From contig JAVMKO010000001.1 in the NCBI GenBank assembly GCA_032164245.1, forward strand, positions 291,015,041 through 291,079,040: a stretch of DNA of 64,000 bases, written 5' to 3'. Source of the DNA: Sternotherus odoratus (taxonomy: Eukaryota > Chordata > Testudines > Kinosternidae). The notes under the pieces were generated by a model. The model had not been told where the DNA came from and made no database searches. It saw nothing but the letters and a program-made list of their open reading frames with translations. Positions 10,241-21,875 of the stretch are shown here, piece by piece; the first letter of the stretch is position 1; every line of letters begins with the position of its first letter. The translations under genes and the position numbers were made by a program.

Positions 10241-10916
10241 ATGATCTAATAGGGAACTTCAGAGGTCTATGGAGAACCAAGTATAGTAAAGGTAGGGAAA
10301 TTGTCGCCATTTCAGTGAGCCGGGCATGCAGTTAGCTTGACAGAAAATAAATCTTCTATGGAAGGACATTCTTATGGTATCTGATGAAGAAGATTGAGGG
10401 ATTATGAGCAAGATGTAAATGCTCTTACTGTGAATTATCATCGATGGGAAAAATATGCCCTTGACAGCTAGGGTGTGGGAAGATTGTAAGAGCAGTCAAG
10501 GACCTCCATTGTCTATAAAGGCCAGGAGTAGAACAATGGGTGTTGTTTTTTTGAGTTCCCCCCACTCTCCCTTTTCACCCCCCTTTTTCCAGTGGAAAAA
10601 ATGAAAATGTGTCATTTTGAGTCTATTCAAATCCAAATTATTTCTCCCCCTTTAATGGTTTTGAAGACATTTGTGTGTGTGTGTTTTGAATCCTTTTGTC
10701 AAACCACATCAATCGATCCCTTCTGCGAAAGACAGCTCGTTCTCTACCGGGCTGAGGCACTGTTTTATTTATCGAATCATTACGGCTGAGTTGGTGTTTC
10801 CATTACAGAACTTGGACCCTGAGGGCTAGCAGTTCGCGCTGCTGTTTAAAATTGTATTGGACAGAAACTTGCCTTACAATTGCCCTGATGTCAAGAGTTA
10901 AATACATAAAGAGTCA
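10241..10916. other. Intergenic, nothing recognised
   Basis: No gene. The last eight bases are the left copy of the SINE's duplication. Confidence 0.4.
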
Positions 10917-11132
10917 TACATGGGGGGGAGGGATAGCTCAGTGGTTTGAGCATTGGCCTGCTAAACCCAGGGTTGTGAGTTCAATCCTTGAGGGGGCCAT
11001 TTAGGGATCTGGGGCAAAAAATCTGTCAGGGGACAGTACTCGATCCTGCTAGTGTAGGCAGGGGACTGGACTCGATGACCTTCAAGGTCTTTCCAGTTCT
11101 AGGAGATTGGTATATCTCCATTTATTATTATT
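10917..11132 (+). mobile_element. tRNA-derived turtle-type SINE with CR1-like tail
   Basis: A tRNA-like head has an A-box TAGCTCAGTGG (10934-10944) and a B-box-like gagttcaatcc (10977-10987). The tail resembles CR1 (ggactggactcgatgacctt) and ends in an AT-rich ttattattatt run. AAGAGTCA occurs at 10909-10916 and 11133-11140 and is a likely TSD. This structure is characteristic of cryptodiran turtle SINEs and is the main clue to the host. Confidence 0.9.
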
Positions 11133-11454
11133 AAGAGTCACCTTTCATTCCGTCTCTTCCGTGCTCCAGAGCTTTGCCACCTTGTGGCTGGATTGCTACA
11201 GGATACTTCTCCTGGGACACTCCACCATGGTGTAAGCGGGGGAATAGTCCTGCTATTGTGGGGAACTTTCTGGGTTTCTGCACTACCCCAGTGAATTGGG
11301 CTAGTGAAAGGATCTGAGTCCTCGCTCCCACTTCCTTTACCCAGAGGCCTCCCTGCCCTCAGGGACTCTCCTTGCACTCTCCTGTCTGGCAGAGTCATCA
11401 TAAACCTGGACAACGCTGGGCCCAGGATTCCAGGGGGGCCCAACCCCAAACCGT

Positions 11455-11578
11455 GCTGTGGTAGGTTTAAGATTAGCAGCCATGTTAGTCTGTATCTGAA
11501 AATAAGACGAGGAAGACTTTGTAGCACCTTAGAGACTAACCAGTTTATTTCAGCATAAACTTTCGTGGGCTTTACCTG
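11455..11578 (+). mobile_element. Reptilian retroposon 3'-end fragment
   Basis: Contains gcagccatgttagtctgt, tgtagcaccttagagacta and cataaactttcgtgggc, a block that recurs inverted at 60113-60210 and in part at 48825-48860. Family name not assigned. Confidence 0.6.
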
Positions 11579-12339
11579 GGACTGAGGCTCGGGTGTCCCC
11601 ACTCCGGGGTGCTCCCTCTGCACTGGATACTTCCCTGATTTAAAGCAACACAATTTATTTAATTAACAATTCATTTAAAAAGGAAAAAGGAAAACTGGGA
11701 AAGGTTAAAGGAAAACACATCACCCTTCTCTATGGCAGGGAACATCACAAACAATGTCTCTGCAACTCACAGTCTGGTCCTTGTAGGTCCCAGGTCTCCT
11801 TCTCAGGCCCTGGCTGTGCTGCAGGGATGCTGTGGCTTGGACACTTCACTGCCCCACTGGCGAAGAAATGACCAGTCGTGGCAATCGGCCTGCTTTACTA
11901 ACTGCTAATTTAGTGAGATAGTCTAATTAGCTTTAACTAGGAAAGGTGCAATGATGGTACCTAGAGGTATATTTTTTAAAGATGTGCCAAGTGATTTCAG
12001 ATAATACGTGTAGCATTTACTGTGGGTTTCATCTTTTGTATTCATGCTGGATGGTCAGAATTTTCAAAAGAGCTCAACTCCCATCTGAGCTCAAAATTAA
12101 GTGGCCGGATTTTCAAAAGAGCTCATCACAATAGATACCAGGTTCTTTGGAATATGTGGCCCAGTCTGTCGGTCTCAGTCGTTCTCCTCAAAACGATCTT
12201 TCCAAATGTTGTTTGTACCGTTAGCTAACGATTGTAAAGTGCTTTGGATAAAAGTGCTATATATAAAAAATAATTCACTTTTTGTTGTACAAATAAAAGC
12301 ACGCAACTCGTATTTTAATATCAGTAGTCTTACCTTTCT
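11579..12339. other. Intergenic, nothing recognised
   Basis: Unique-looking. A short direct repeat (attttcaaaagagctca) occurs at about 12060 and 12110. Confidence 0.45.
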
Positions 12340-12803
12340 AGTGTGATAGATGTGCCCTCTCTCCCCCATTGCAGCAGCCCCCGAGCTGGGGCTGGGAAGG
12401 AGGGGGGTCTCACCCCCACCACAGCAGCCACAGAGCTGGGGCTGGGAAGGAGGGACGTCTCTCCCCAGCAGCCTCAGCCCTGGAGCTGGGGAACGTGGCC
12501 TCTTTCTCTGGCCGCCAGAGCCCTGCATGTCCCAAATTCCCCCCACCCCTTCTTCTCACCCCACTGCCCTCTCCCACCTACCCCCCTATTCCAAGGGATT
12601 CTTGAAAATCCCAAGGCCACCACCGCACCTTACATGCAAGTCTTCTCCAGGGTCCAGGCACCTAATTAGTAGAACCATGCTTGCAAAGCGCCACTAATTA
12701 GGTGGGTGGCCTTCATTCTCTCCTGTGTGGCTGCCCAGGCATGCACCTTAAAGGAAACTATCCGTGCACCACCTGAATGGGACTCATGGACCACAGTTTG
12801 AGA
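12340..12803. mobile_element. Probable hAT-like remnant with GC-rich tandem core
   Basis: gagctggggctgggaaggaggg is repeated at about 12379 and 12431, with a partial copy near 12482. The right side ends in acagtttgagaacctctgg (12785-12803), which matches hAT-type termini elsewhere in the window. I cannot find the left terminus. Confidence 0.4.
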
Positions 12804-13363
12804 ACCTCTGGTCTATTTGATTTTGGTTATGAAGCAAGGGAATAGGGGATACCAACTGGTGTAGCCCCTACTTGCTTCTCCTAGGAACCTTAAGAAGAGC
12901 CAGTTTTAAAAAAACGTAACTTTTCCCATTGGCACCATTGAAATGTCCCTGTGATGAGCCCTTGGCTTTATGCCAACATTTTTTATCTTTAGAATATGGA
13001 GGGCACTGAAAATGAAAAACTACATTTAAAGCAATCTCCCTCACTGTTCATTCAGTTCCAGTGAGAGTCTCAGCAGAAGACTTTTCTGCCAAAGTTGTAT
13101 TTAAAAACTGGCTTTAAAAAAGGGGGCACATTTAAATGTACGCACCATATTTCAAAAGGTGAGTATTTTTCCTGCAATAGTTTAAGCTAAATTTCAAGAT
13201 GGCGGCTCTGCCTAGGGTTTGGCAACCATGATATCACAGCAACAGGCAGAATGTGGTAACGGCATGCAAAGGACAGAGTGACATCACAATGACCATCTAG
13301 AAACAGCTGCTGTTTGCTTTCAAACACCTGCAAGGAGAGTGTGTGAGGAATTGAGAGACAGCT

Positions 13364-13364
<1 letters not shown>
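12804..13364. other. Intergenic, nothing recognised
   Basis: No gene or named repeat. Confidence 0.4.

Positions 13365-13434
<70 letters not shown>
13365..13434. repeat. (GT)n microsatellite, 35 units
   Basis: A perfect 70-bp GT run. Uninterrupted repeats of this length are usually polymorphic in length. Confidence 0.97.
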
Positions 13435-13437
<3 letters not shown>

Positions 13438-14100
13438 GAGATAATATTCCAGGCCCCGGCTCTGTCTCTGCCTAATCCTGGACGAGGTAAGAGTTTTCTC
13501 ACGTTACTGCATTTCTCGTGATTTGTATGTGTTCTCTGACCTGCACTGTTTCCTTCCCCTCTTTACTCTCCTTGCAATGCAAACCTGATGCCCATTTCTC
13601 CTACTTGCATGCTTTCCAGGCTGCCCACTTTGCCCACAGTGTTGCCAACCCAAGTGCGAGTCAGACCCTGCTCCCCAAATCATGATATTGCCCTAAAGAG
13701 TGATGAGAGATTTTTAAAAATAAAAATACGGGTTTCTTTCTATTTGTTTTCTTGTTCAGGAAACTTTAGGGCAAGTTCTCAAGTTCTTCTTTGCAACCAA
13801 GAGAACAAGAAAGTTCCTTTCATTAAAAAATGAAGGGAGAGATTCTCATGTGACTCTAGGATATGGGGATTTAAGAAAAAACAACAGTTGTGGCAACACT
13901 GCTCTCCCTAAACCTGTTCTCCAACTCACTGCCCTCTTAACATTCAAATTGTTCCTAGCATTTATTTCTGTCTGGGCAAAGGACTGGGAGCCAGGAATTC
14001 CTGAGTTCTAATCCTGGCTTTGACAAGATAAAGGTCCACTTGGATTCTTATTCAGATCCTTATCTGACCCAAGCCCTTCAGGTCTGCAACAAGAGGTTGG
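13435..14100. other. Intergenic with a MIR head fragment
   Basis: 13980-14030 (ggactgggagccagg, ctaatcctggctttg) is the 5' part of a plus-strand MIR, cut short before the hAT at 14101. The rest is unrecognised. Confidence 0.45.
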
Positions 14101-14462
14101 CATAGACGCCACCTTTCTCCAGTGCCGGTGGGGGCTCATGCCCCCCTCCACCTCCAGCTGTGCCCCAACTCCATCCCTTCCCCACCCCATTCCAACCCCT
14201 TCCCCAAATCCCCACCCCGGCCCCGCTCCTCCCCTGAGCGCACCGCGTTTCCCTTCCTCCCTTCCCTCCTAGGCTTGCCATGCCAAACAGATGTTTCTTG
14301 CAGTGCTGGGAGGGAGGGGGGAAGAAGCAGGCCGCGGCAGCTTGCTCAGGGGAGGAGGCAGAGCGGAGGTGAGCAGGGGCGGGACGGGGAGCTGCCAGTG
14401 CCAGACCAATTTTTCCCGGTGGGTGCTCCAGCCCCGGAGCACCCACCGAGATGGTGCCTATG
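14101..14462. mobile_element. Non-autonomous hAT-like element, 362 bp
   Basis: The ends CATAGACGCCACC and GGTGCCTATG form an imperfect inverted repeat. The flanks GAGGTTGG (14093-14100) and GATGCTGG (14463-14470) agree at 6 of 8 bases. Internal gtgggtgctccagccccgg links it to the elements at 36944 and 25605. Confidence 0.7.
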
Positions 14463-14699
14463 GATGCTGGGAATCTTGAAAGAACTCAGACTCATTTGTG
14501 AGACTTTCAGTACTTCTAGCAACACCAAAAGTGCTACAAGAAGTGCCCCCCTCTCCTGGCATGTTGCCATTTCTGGTTTCTGTCCCAGCCAAAACCAACA
14601 CAAAATGTATTTTCATGGGTTCCCCCTCCCCCACCAATTTAATTTTTTTCAGAACTCAGAAATGTTTTGTTCAGATTCACTTTGAGTTTGGAGCAAAGT

Positions 14700-14890
14700 C
14701 TAAGGCCTGGGAGCCAGAAACACCTGAATTGTATCCCCTGACCCGCCTTGTGACCGTGGGCAAATCATTTAATCTTTCCCCTTCAAGTTTTGTGGAATGC
14801 AAAGCTGCACTGGGATAACTCTTTATTTACCTGCTTCATGAAAAGTTGTTGTGAGGATTAGTCAGTGTTTGTAAAGTGTTAATTAGAACT
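14700..14890 (+). mobile_element. MIR-type SINE
   Basis: gcctgggagccagaaacacc, ccttgtgaccgtgggcaaatca and agttgttgtgaggatta follow MIR order. Degraded. Confidence 0.65.
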
Positions 14891-15599
14891 AATGGAATTA
14901 TACCTTGAGAAATACATAACCTCAAAGGCATTGGAAGGAGTGAAGTAAAATCCAGCAAACACTAATGCAGCAGATCCTTTATACACCAGTGCCGGCCTCT
15001 CCTAGATCTGGTGTCAGATCCCCTGCCAAAAGAGCACTTTGCTTCAATTCCCCTTCTCTGAGCCTGTCTACCAAATCAAACCTACATGGACACCCAGCCA
15101 ATACAATAAAATATCCAACACACTTTCTACTTGTGACTTGATCATGAACAGACTAGAATTTTGACCAATTGTAACCGTGCAAATTAACACCCCTCTCCCC
15201 TTCTGCTATTTGCTGTTCACTACACACAGAGGATGACAGGTCAGTGAGATCACAGGGTTTTTGCTTCTGCCCCTTCAGTGGCAGAGTGAAACCTTTTAAA
15301 GCAGGAAAAGCAGAGAAGGTGAATAGCAAATGCTGTCATCTTGTTCACGTGTGACTAATAGATATCTGTATGAAGAGCAGCCAATTCCCAAGCATCGGTG
15401 TGAACACACCCCGGGAGGCACCTGGATCAAATAAAAGGGTCGCAAGGGGGAGTCAAATCAAAAAGCTATTTTGTGGCTTCCAGCCATCTCTCTGGTCAAA
15501 ATCAGTTGGCCCATCCTAGCATTACTCCCAGCTGCTTCATAATGCTTCATAAGGAGATGAAAAATCCCTGAGTGAACAGCCATGAAATAACCTGCATGT
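14891..15599. other. Intergenic, nothing recognised
   Basis: No gene or named repeat. Confidence 0.4.
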
Positions 15600-16085
15600 G
15601 GGAGAAATTTTTCTCCGAATCTTGGCAGTTTGTAGTTGGCTCATCCCCTGCAGCACGAGGATTTAAATACCTTATCTGATTTGCACCCACTCCAGTTTAA
15701 TGGTGGAGGGTCTCATGAACTGTATAAGAGACCAGTCCTTTTTTGAATCCTGCCAAATTCCCGGCCCCCGTAATATCTCGTGGCAATGAGTTCCACAGGA
15801 TCATTATGCACTGTGTAACAATATTTTCTTTTTAACAGCTATACATGTATTGAGGGAATATAGGAGCTCTCACTTCACCTGCTCTTCCCCATTCTTTATT
15901 TTATATCCCCTCCCTCCCTACCTAAAAAGTCTCAGTCTTTTTGATCTCTTCTGCTACCGAAGTCTTTCCCACCTCTAATCGTTTTTGTCACCCTTCCTTG
16001 GAGCCGTCCCTCCTATCTATTTCTGCTCTAATCTGCCTTGAGACAGGGCAACCAGGACAGAACACAGTGTTCCAGGTGAGGGCAA
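15600..16085 (-). mobile_element. L3/CR1-type LINE 3' fragment
   Basis: Antisense L3-like order: tggcaatgagttccacagg, tgtaacaatattttc, agtctttttgatctcttctg, and gacagaacacagtgttccagg. It is an old copy. Confidence 0.65.
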
Positions 16086-17118
16086 ATAAACAGACAATGT
16101 ATATGAAGGCAAATGTTTCCTCTCTTTTGGAACTGAAATAAAATTGGACTAAGGGTTCTGATAGGGCTCTAAGATAAGAGGCTGTTTACAACTAGAAGCT
16201 CAGAAATCCAGGGTATGGTGAGCTTTCCAAGAGAGCAGTGACTTCCAGCTGGCACTCATGTTTATTTCCTTTATTAGGAAGGATGATGTTCAAAAACCAG
16301 TAGTCAAATGTCTGTCCCCTAGGGATGCTGGTTAAAATGTATTATATCAGAATTGGTTCCTACGACATTATAATTAGGACTCATTTCCTCATTATGCCTA
16401 TTTCCTACCTAGCGTGATTCACTAATGAGTTTCTATGGGCTGTGTAATCTGCCTGCTTTTTTATTTCACTATGTGGCTGCTTGCTGTGTCCAGTTTTCAT
16501 TCTGACTTCAGCTCAATAGAAGAATCACATCAGAAATCCTAGCAAATGTCTGAGAAAAGCTCTTCAACTTGATTCAAAACAGCACACACTGATTTACTGC
16601 AAGTGGGCTTCTTATAGAGAAGAGTATATACATTTTTCTACCACTGGGGATGAGGGAGGAGATTGACTTTGAGCCTTGGGGGAATCCTAGTTCAATTTAT
16701 TGTTTATTATCTATTTCCATTAGCAAGTCCCTTACACGTTGAATTTCAAAAATGACTGGAATGATTTTTGTCTTCTTCCTTTTAGTAACCGTATATAATA
16801 TAAACAAGAGAGAGGCTCAACCGACCAAATATGGATCCAGACCACAAATAGCACAAGATTTAGGGTTGCCCGAATCTGTCTGTTTTATTCACCCCATGAT
16901 TATATGCAAGGTTGGTGGCGCTGCCTCTGAGGTTGCCTGATATTTCCCATTATAAGACTCTGTTTCAGTGGTTTTAACTTGGGTAAACTTTAACCAGTTG
17001 GACTGACATTTTCAAAGCTGGGCATTTGGCTCAGGCTGAATTTTTCTGGACCATTTCAAGCCAGAACAAATCAGCTGCTTCTGAGAAGACTAATAGAATA
17101 TAAGTATTTTTTTATTAA
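16086..17118. other. Intergenic, nothing recognised
   Basis: Only short accidental frames. Confidence 0.4.
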
Positions 17119-17120
17119 TA

Positions 17121-17844
17121 CAGTAGACTCTCGATTATCCAGGATGATAGGGAAAAAATTAATCCTGGTTAATAAAATCCTGGATAATCACCATCCATAG
17201 GAAATATGGGGAGAGGGGGTTGGTTCACCAGCCACCCTGCACCGGGGGGAGGTGGTGTTGGTTCACTGGCTGCCCTGTGCCCTGGTGGGGTGGGATTTTT
17301 TTGTGTGCTTGGGGTGACAACAAAGCCAGAGCCGGCCCTGCAGGTTACGCATAGGTTTTTTGACATCCTGGTTAATCCACATCCTGGTTAACCCAATCCT
17401 GGATAATCGAGAGTCTACTGCAGGGGTCTCAAACATGCGGCCCGGGGGCCGCATGTGGCCTGCGAAGCCCTTCCCTGCGGCCCGCCAGGCTTCCTGTCCC
17501 CCCCCCCCCCCATAGCAGTTTGCGGGAGGGAGGGGCCAGAAGCAGAGGCTTCTCTGCTGCCTGGCTGGGCCACGCGTGTTTCTAGCTCTGGACTTCCTAT
17601 ATTGCTCTTGCTTTGTTTGCCAAACAGCTGTTGGTGGTGCCTAGCGCTTTCCAGGAGGGAATGGGGAGCTGCGTGCTCAGAGGAGGAGGTGGGGCAGGGG
17701 TGGGACCTCTTGGAAGGGGTGGAGTGGGGGCGGAGCTGGGGCAGCGAGGGTGTGTACGTGTGTCAGTGGTGCGGCCCTTGGGCCAGTGCACTAGTCCTCA
17801 TGCGGCCCTCGTGGTCATTTGAGTTTGAGACCCCTGGTCTACTG
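17121..17844. mobile_element. Tigger/pogo-like MITE, interrupted by a hAT
   Basis: Left end CAGTAGACTCTCGATTATCC (17121-) and right end GGATAATCGAGAGTCTACTG (to 17420) are perfect inverted repeats. TA precedes the left end (17119-17120). The second TA follows the hAT at 17845-17846, after the duplicated GTCTACTG. Without the hAT the element is 300 bp. The interior holds more cctggttaa-type motifs and no transposase. Confidence 0.93.
17421..17836. mobile_element. Non-autonomous hAT element, 416 bp, inside the Tigger terminus
   Basis: Inverted ends CAGGGGTCTCAAAC and GTTTGAGACCCCTG. Perfect 8-bp TSD GTCTACTG at 17413-17420 and 17837-17844, which is also the last eight bases of the host Tigger's TIR. 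GC-rich interior, no transposase. Confidence 0.95.
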
Positions 17845-17856
17845 TATTACAAAATA

Positions 17857-18122
17857 ATGTAAGAACAGCCATGCTGGGTCAGTCTAATGGTCCATCTAGC
17901 CCAGTTGGCTGGTGCCAGATGCTTGGGAGGGAATGATGTGCTATGTGAAGGGGTAAATTACATTTCCTTATTCACTTTCTCCACACCATTCATGATTTTA
18001 GACATCTCTATCATATTCATCCTTAGTCATCTCTTTTCCAAGCGGAACGGTCCCAGTCCTTTCAACCTCTCCTCATATGGAAGTTGTTCCATACCCCTAC
18101 ATTTACTGTACTTTTTCCAGGG
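17857..18122 (-). mobile_element. CR1/L3-type LINE 3' fragment
   Basis: Antisense LINE end: aagaacagccatgctgggtc, ggtccatctagcccag, then ttcactttctccacacc and ccaagcggaacggtcccag. It breaks off near 18122. Confidence 0.8.
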
Positions 18123-19599
18123 GCAATACACTCTGAGCTGTCTCACTGCAGAGAAAGCGGATAGGAAGCAGGAATCGCTAGACTATGCTGGGTCCCCTCT
18201 CTGCTGCAGGGACAGGGGACATAGCTGCTGTCTCAGATTCCCCAGCGTGGCTCCTCAGTGAATGCACACGTTCATGTGGGTCAAATAACGTCTCCTTCGT
18301 GGGGTCTGGTTTATTCAACCCCCAACACAGAGTCCTTTGGCCTTTCCTGGGACAAGTAGCTCTTCACATGTTGCCTTAAATCCTTAGGCTTGGGCCTCTC
18401 CCTGCCCCCAGGAGCAGAGTTTCACAGCCCCTGCTGCAATCCATAAGCTCTCTGGGTACAACACATTAGGGATTCCCCAGCCCTTCACCGCTCCAAGGCC
18501 ACCTGCCTGCAATACATGGAGCGTTCCATCGCAGATCCTTCCCCATCCCTCAGTCAGCTGTGCTGGAACTAGGGGTGCTGCCACACCCCCGGATTTGAAG
18601 TAGCAACACCAAACACCACACACATGCATGGTTTCCATCCTCAGCACCCCCACGATCAAAATTGTTCCAGCACCTGCTGCCCTCAATCCGTCCTTTCTGC
18701 CGCAGAGACGGGAACCCTTCGATCTGGCTTCCTGCAGGTCACGTGTTTACTCCCCGTGCTTCTCCCCTTGATGACAGCTCCTAGAACTGAAGGTCTGGAG
18801 CCCATAACGGATGCACCAGGATGTCTGCGTGTACCCAAGGACAAGCTGCAGACAAACAAATCAGTGTGCCAGCAGGCAAAAGGAAGCCAATCGCATGCCT
18901 GGCAGCTGTGCAACACACACACACAGTTGCCATGGTTACAATACCAAGTATTAACTCTTTTGAGTCAAGGCGTGTTTTGAGCCAATCAGGTTACAAACTG
19001 GCTTAAAAGAGAACCACAGCCAAGGCCTTATTTTGGCCCATTAACAAAGGTTTGTTTGCCCAGTTCCCATCCTGCTGTTGCCCAGACCCCATGCAGAGGT
19101 CCTAGAAATTGAAAGGCACCATCCTTCTCTCTCCTGCTGGTCTCCAGCCCCTGTGGAGTGGGCTGGGTGGGGTTGGTAGGGTGACATCTTGCCTCAAATG
19201 GCCATTCCTTGAGCCTTATGAGAGAGGCTCCTCAGAGCCCACACCCCCATTTCCAACCCTCTTCACAGGCCCAGCCAGTTTAACCCCCACACAAAAGGAA
19301 CGTAACATCTTAGAAAGGGTCTGAGAAGATCGATAAAGTTGTATTAGCCCCTCCAGGAGGAGAGCGGCAAAGGCAGGGGAAAACCGACACCACACGCTAG
19401 TTGCTCACCTGCCGGAAGGGAGAGAGTTGCTCCCTGATGCAACAACAGGCCAAAGTAGCTGTAGCTAGTTGCCCTTTCCAGGTTTACAAGGCCAGCATCC
19501 AGCAGAACATGTTGGGAAAGCTTCAGAGATGAGATTTGTTATGACTTGTTGCTATCCCAAATATTCAGCCCCTTTGGGGCATTATCACATTCTGAGAGG
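18123..19599. other. Intergenic; possible LTR-like stretch, no gene supported
   Basis: ggtctggtttattcaaccc (about 18305) would be an AATAAA on minus, and the GC/AT pattern recalls an LTR, but I find no paired ends. Otherwise unrecognised apart from the small element at 18560-18673. Confidence 0.3.
18560..18673. mobile_element. Short inverted-terminal MITE-like element
   Basis: Ends GTGCTGGAAC and GTTCCAGCAC are perfect inverted repeats. The interior has aggggtgctgccacacccc and ctcagcacccccacg. I see no convincing TSD. Confidence 0.6.
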
Positions 19600-19800
19600 A
19601 AGGATGAGTAGGGTGCCAGACTGGGACGTAGGAGACCGGGGTTAAAATTCTGGGGTCAGCCACAGACTTCCTGTGTGATCTTGGGCAAGTCACTTAGTCG
19701 CTCTGTGCCTCAGTTCCCCAACCATGTAATGGGGATAACAGCACTGCCCTACCTCACAGGGAGGTTATAAGAATAAGAACATTATAGATAGTGAGGTACC
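19600..19800 (+). mobile_element. MIR-type SINE
   Basis: Well-preserved core: cttcctgtgtgatcttgggc, aagtcacttagtcgctctg, tgcctcagttcccc, aatggggataacagcac. Confidence 0.85.
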
Positions 19801-19850
19801 CAGATACAACGGCAACGGGGACCAATATAAGTACCTTAGCTAGACTTCCA

Positions 19851-19902
19851 TATGGCTAAACCACCCTGAACAAGCCCTATCCCATCTGATCTTGGAAGCT
19901 AA

Positions 19903-19939
<37 letters not shown>

Positions 19940-20078
19940 TCCTGGGAATACCAGGTGCTGGAGGCTTCACATGGGTGTGGGGCTAGCAACTCCCCCCTGT
20001 AAGGGAACCAATTGCTACTGAAACACCAACAGCAGTTGGTGGCCCATACCCCGGCTGGGGGGTGACGGGGAAAGAGAG
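19851..20078 (+). mobile_element. 5S rRNA-derived retroposon (5S head plus unrelated tail)
   Basis: 19851-19967 follows vertebrate 5S rRNA nearly end to end: accaccctgaac, ctgatcttggaagctaagca, then gcctggctagtacttggatg and gggaataccaggtgctg. The internal promoter blocks are readable (A-box-like 19897-19909, C-box-like 19912-19933). Some differences look like decay at CpG. About 110 bases of non-5S sequence follow, to gacggggaaagagag. The 13-bp sequence agctagacttcca flanks it at 19838-19850 and 20079-20091, as expected for a LINE-mobilised retroposon. It is therefore not a working 5S gene but a retroposed 5S pseudogene or a 5S-headed SINE. Confidence 0.85.
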
Positions 20079-20091
20079 AGCTAGACTTCCA

Positions 20092-21118
20092 GTGGTGAAG
20101 TCCTGCTACCAAGCTGGGCTTTCTGCTGAAAATTCCATTAAGTTGCCATCCCCCACAGAGACATATCAGCCCCCTTCACTGAACAGAGATACCAAAACAG
20201 TGACCGCTGTTTCCAAAGACTACTTGGAAAATTCCTTTTTAAAGATAAAAGAGGCACCCATGATGCCCCATTCCCATTCATCCATGTCCTCTGCCTTCGC
20301 TGCAGTTAATTCATGCCTGGAAATTCATTTCTCCCATTATTCCCTCTATAAATCAATTCTAGCCCATAGTAACCATCTTACTGTATTATTTAACATTCAC
20401 ATGGTAGTAATGTTCAGAGGCCTTAATCAGAAACCCTAAAGGACGTCTTCCTTCCTTCTGCCCTGAAGATTTATCCTCTAATCTTAATGTGATATCAGTT
20501 AAGAATAAACAAGCCACAGAGATGTGCACACACCTCAAATGACAATCGGCTGTACTACCATTCGAGTGCTAAAACCAGAGAATGGGGAAAAATGAAGAGC
20601 TAGTTTTATGACATAATTAAAAGTTCAAAGTTGTTCTAGGTTGAAATTGACCCTTTTTAAAGGTTTTTTTGGTGATAAAAATACATTTATGAAAAATTTC
20701 ACACCAACAAATTTTAATGGGGAAAAATGATAATTTTTCCAGTTGAAAATGTCTCATTATTTTCTTTTTTTAAAACCAGTCCCAGTAATAACCCTTGTGT
20801 TTTCCTACAACCATTCCGTGCCCTGGTGGCATTTTTTGTTTTTGTTTTTTGGGTGGGTTTCTTTTGCTATAAAGTTGCCCAAAAAAGGGAAGCTGTTTGA
20901 ACTCCGGTGTCCTCACATTTCTCCGCTACTTCTGGTTCTGTCCCAAATGGATTTTGTTTTGGCATTAAATGAAATTTGTTTCTTGGTATTTAAACAAAAC
21001 CTGGCTGTTGGACTAAAATTCACTTTCTGCAAATGTTCATACAAAACAAGCTTCGTGGCAAACAGTGTTTATTTAAGAGAGACAGTGATTTTTATTCTTC
21101 TTTGGCTGTAGAGGTAGG
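20092..21118. other. Intergenic with AT-rich repeat-like stretch
   Basis: 20630-20800 has gaaaaatttcacacc and ttttccagttgaaaatg blocks like those at 9880 and 47291. No gene recognised. Confidence 0.4.
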
Positions 21119-21126
21119 GAATAGAG

Positions 21127-21867
21127 CAGAGGTGGGCAAACTTTTTGGCCCGAGGGCCACATTGGGTTTACAAAAGTATATGGAGGGCCAGGTAGGGAAG
21201 TCCCCGCCCTCAATCCGGCCTGCTCCCACTTCCCGCCCTCTGACTGCCCCCTCGGAATCCCCAACCCAACCAATCCTCTCCCATCCCCTGACTGACCCTT
21301 CCAGAGACCCCTAATGACCCCCCAGGACCCCACCCCCTACCCAATTCCCCTGCTCCCTGTCCCCTGACTGTCCCGATCCCTTTCCACCCTCCCTCCCCCT
21401 AACCACCACCCCAGAACCCCACCCCCTATCCAACCCACCCTGCCCCCTCCAGAGCCCCCCCCAACCACTGCCCCAGAACCCCACCCCCTATCCAACCCAC
21501 CCTGCTCCTTGACTGCCCCCTCCAGACCACCACCCTGGAACCCCCCCAGCTCCCCTCCACCACCTTACCATAGGTGCTCTGCCTGGCTCTGGGGGAAGGG
21601 GGGGAGCTCGCAGCCCCGGCCCCCCAGTGTGCCGCCCGCACAGCTCTGGAGAGGGGCTCAGTGTGCAGCCCTAGCACCCCCCTCCCACGGCATGCTGCCT
21701 ACATAGCACGGCTGAGGGGAAGAGGGATCATGCAGACCTGGCCATAGCGCTATGCAGCGCGGCTCTGGGGGAGGGGTGGGGCGGGGGCAGCCTCCCCAGC
21801 CGGCGGGCCAGATGGGACGGTCCCGTGGGCCAGATCTGGCCCGCGGGCTGTAGTTTGCCCACCCCTG
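21127..21867. mobile_element. Non-autonomous hAT element, 741 bp
   Basis: Ends CAGAGGTGGGCAAAC and GTTTGCCCACCCCTG. Perfect 8-bp TSD GAATAGAG at 21119-21126 and 21868-21875. The interior is C-rich with tandem-like cagaaccccaccccctatcc units (about 21411 and 21474). No transposase. Confidence 0.95.
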
Positions 21868-21875
21868 GAATAGAG

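Noticed and set aside
10917..11132. tRNA gene
   Set aside because: Only the head is tRNA-like; a CR1-like tail and TSD show a SINE.
13320..13521. CV- or HT-repeat peptide frames
   Set aside because: Translation of the GT microsatellite.
14122..14685. 187-codon frame
   Set aside because: Runs across a hAT element's GC-rich interior and its flank; composition is repeat-like.
19851..19967. Functional 5S rRNA gene
   Set aside because: Diverged at several positions, joined to a foreign tail, single copy and flanked by a target duplication.
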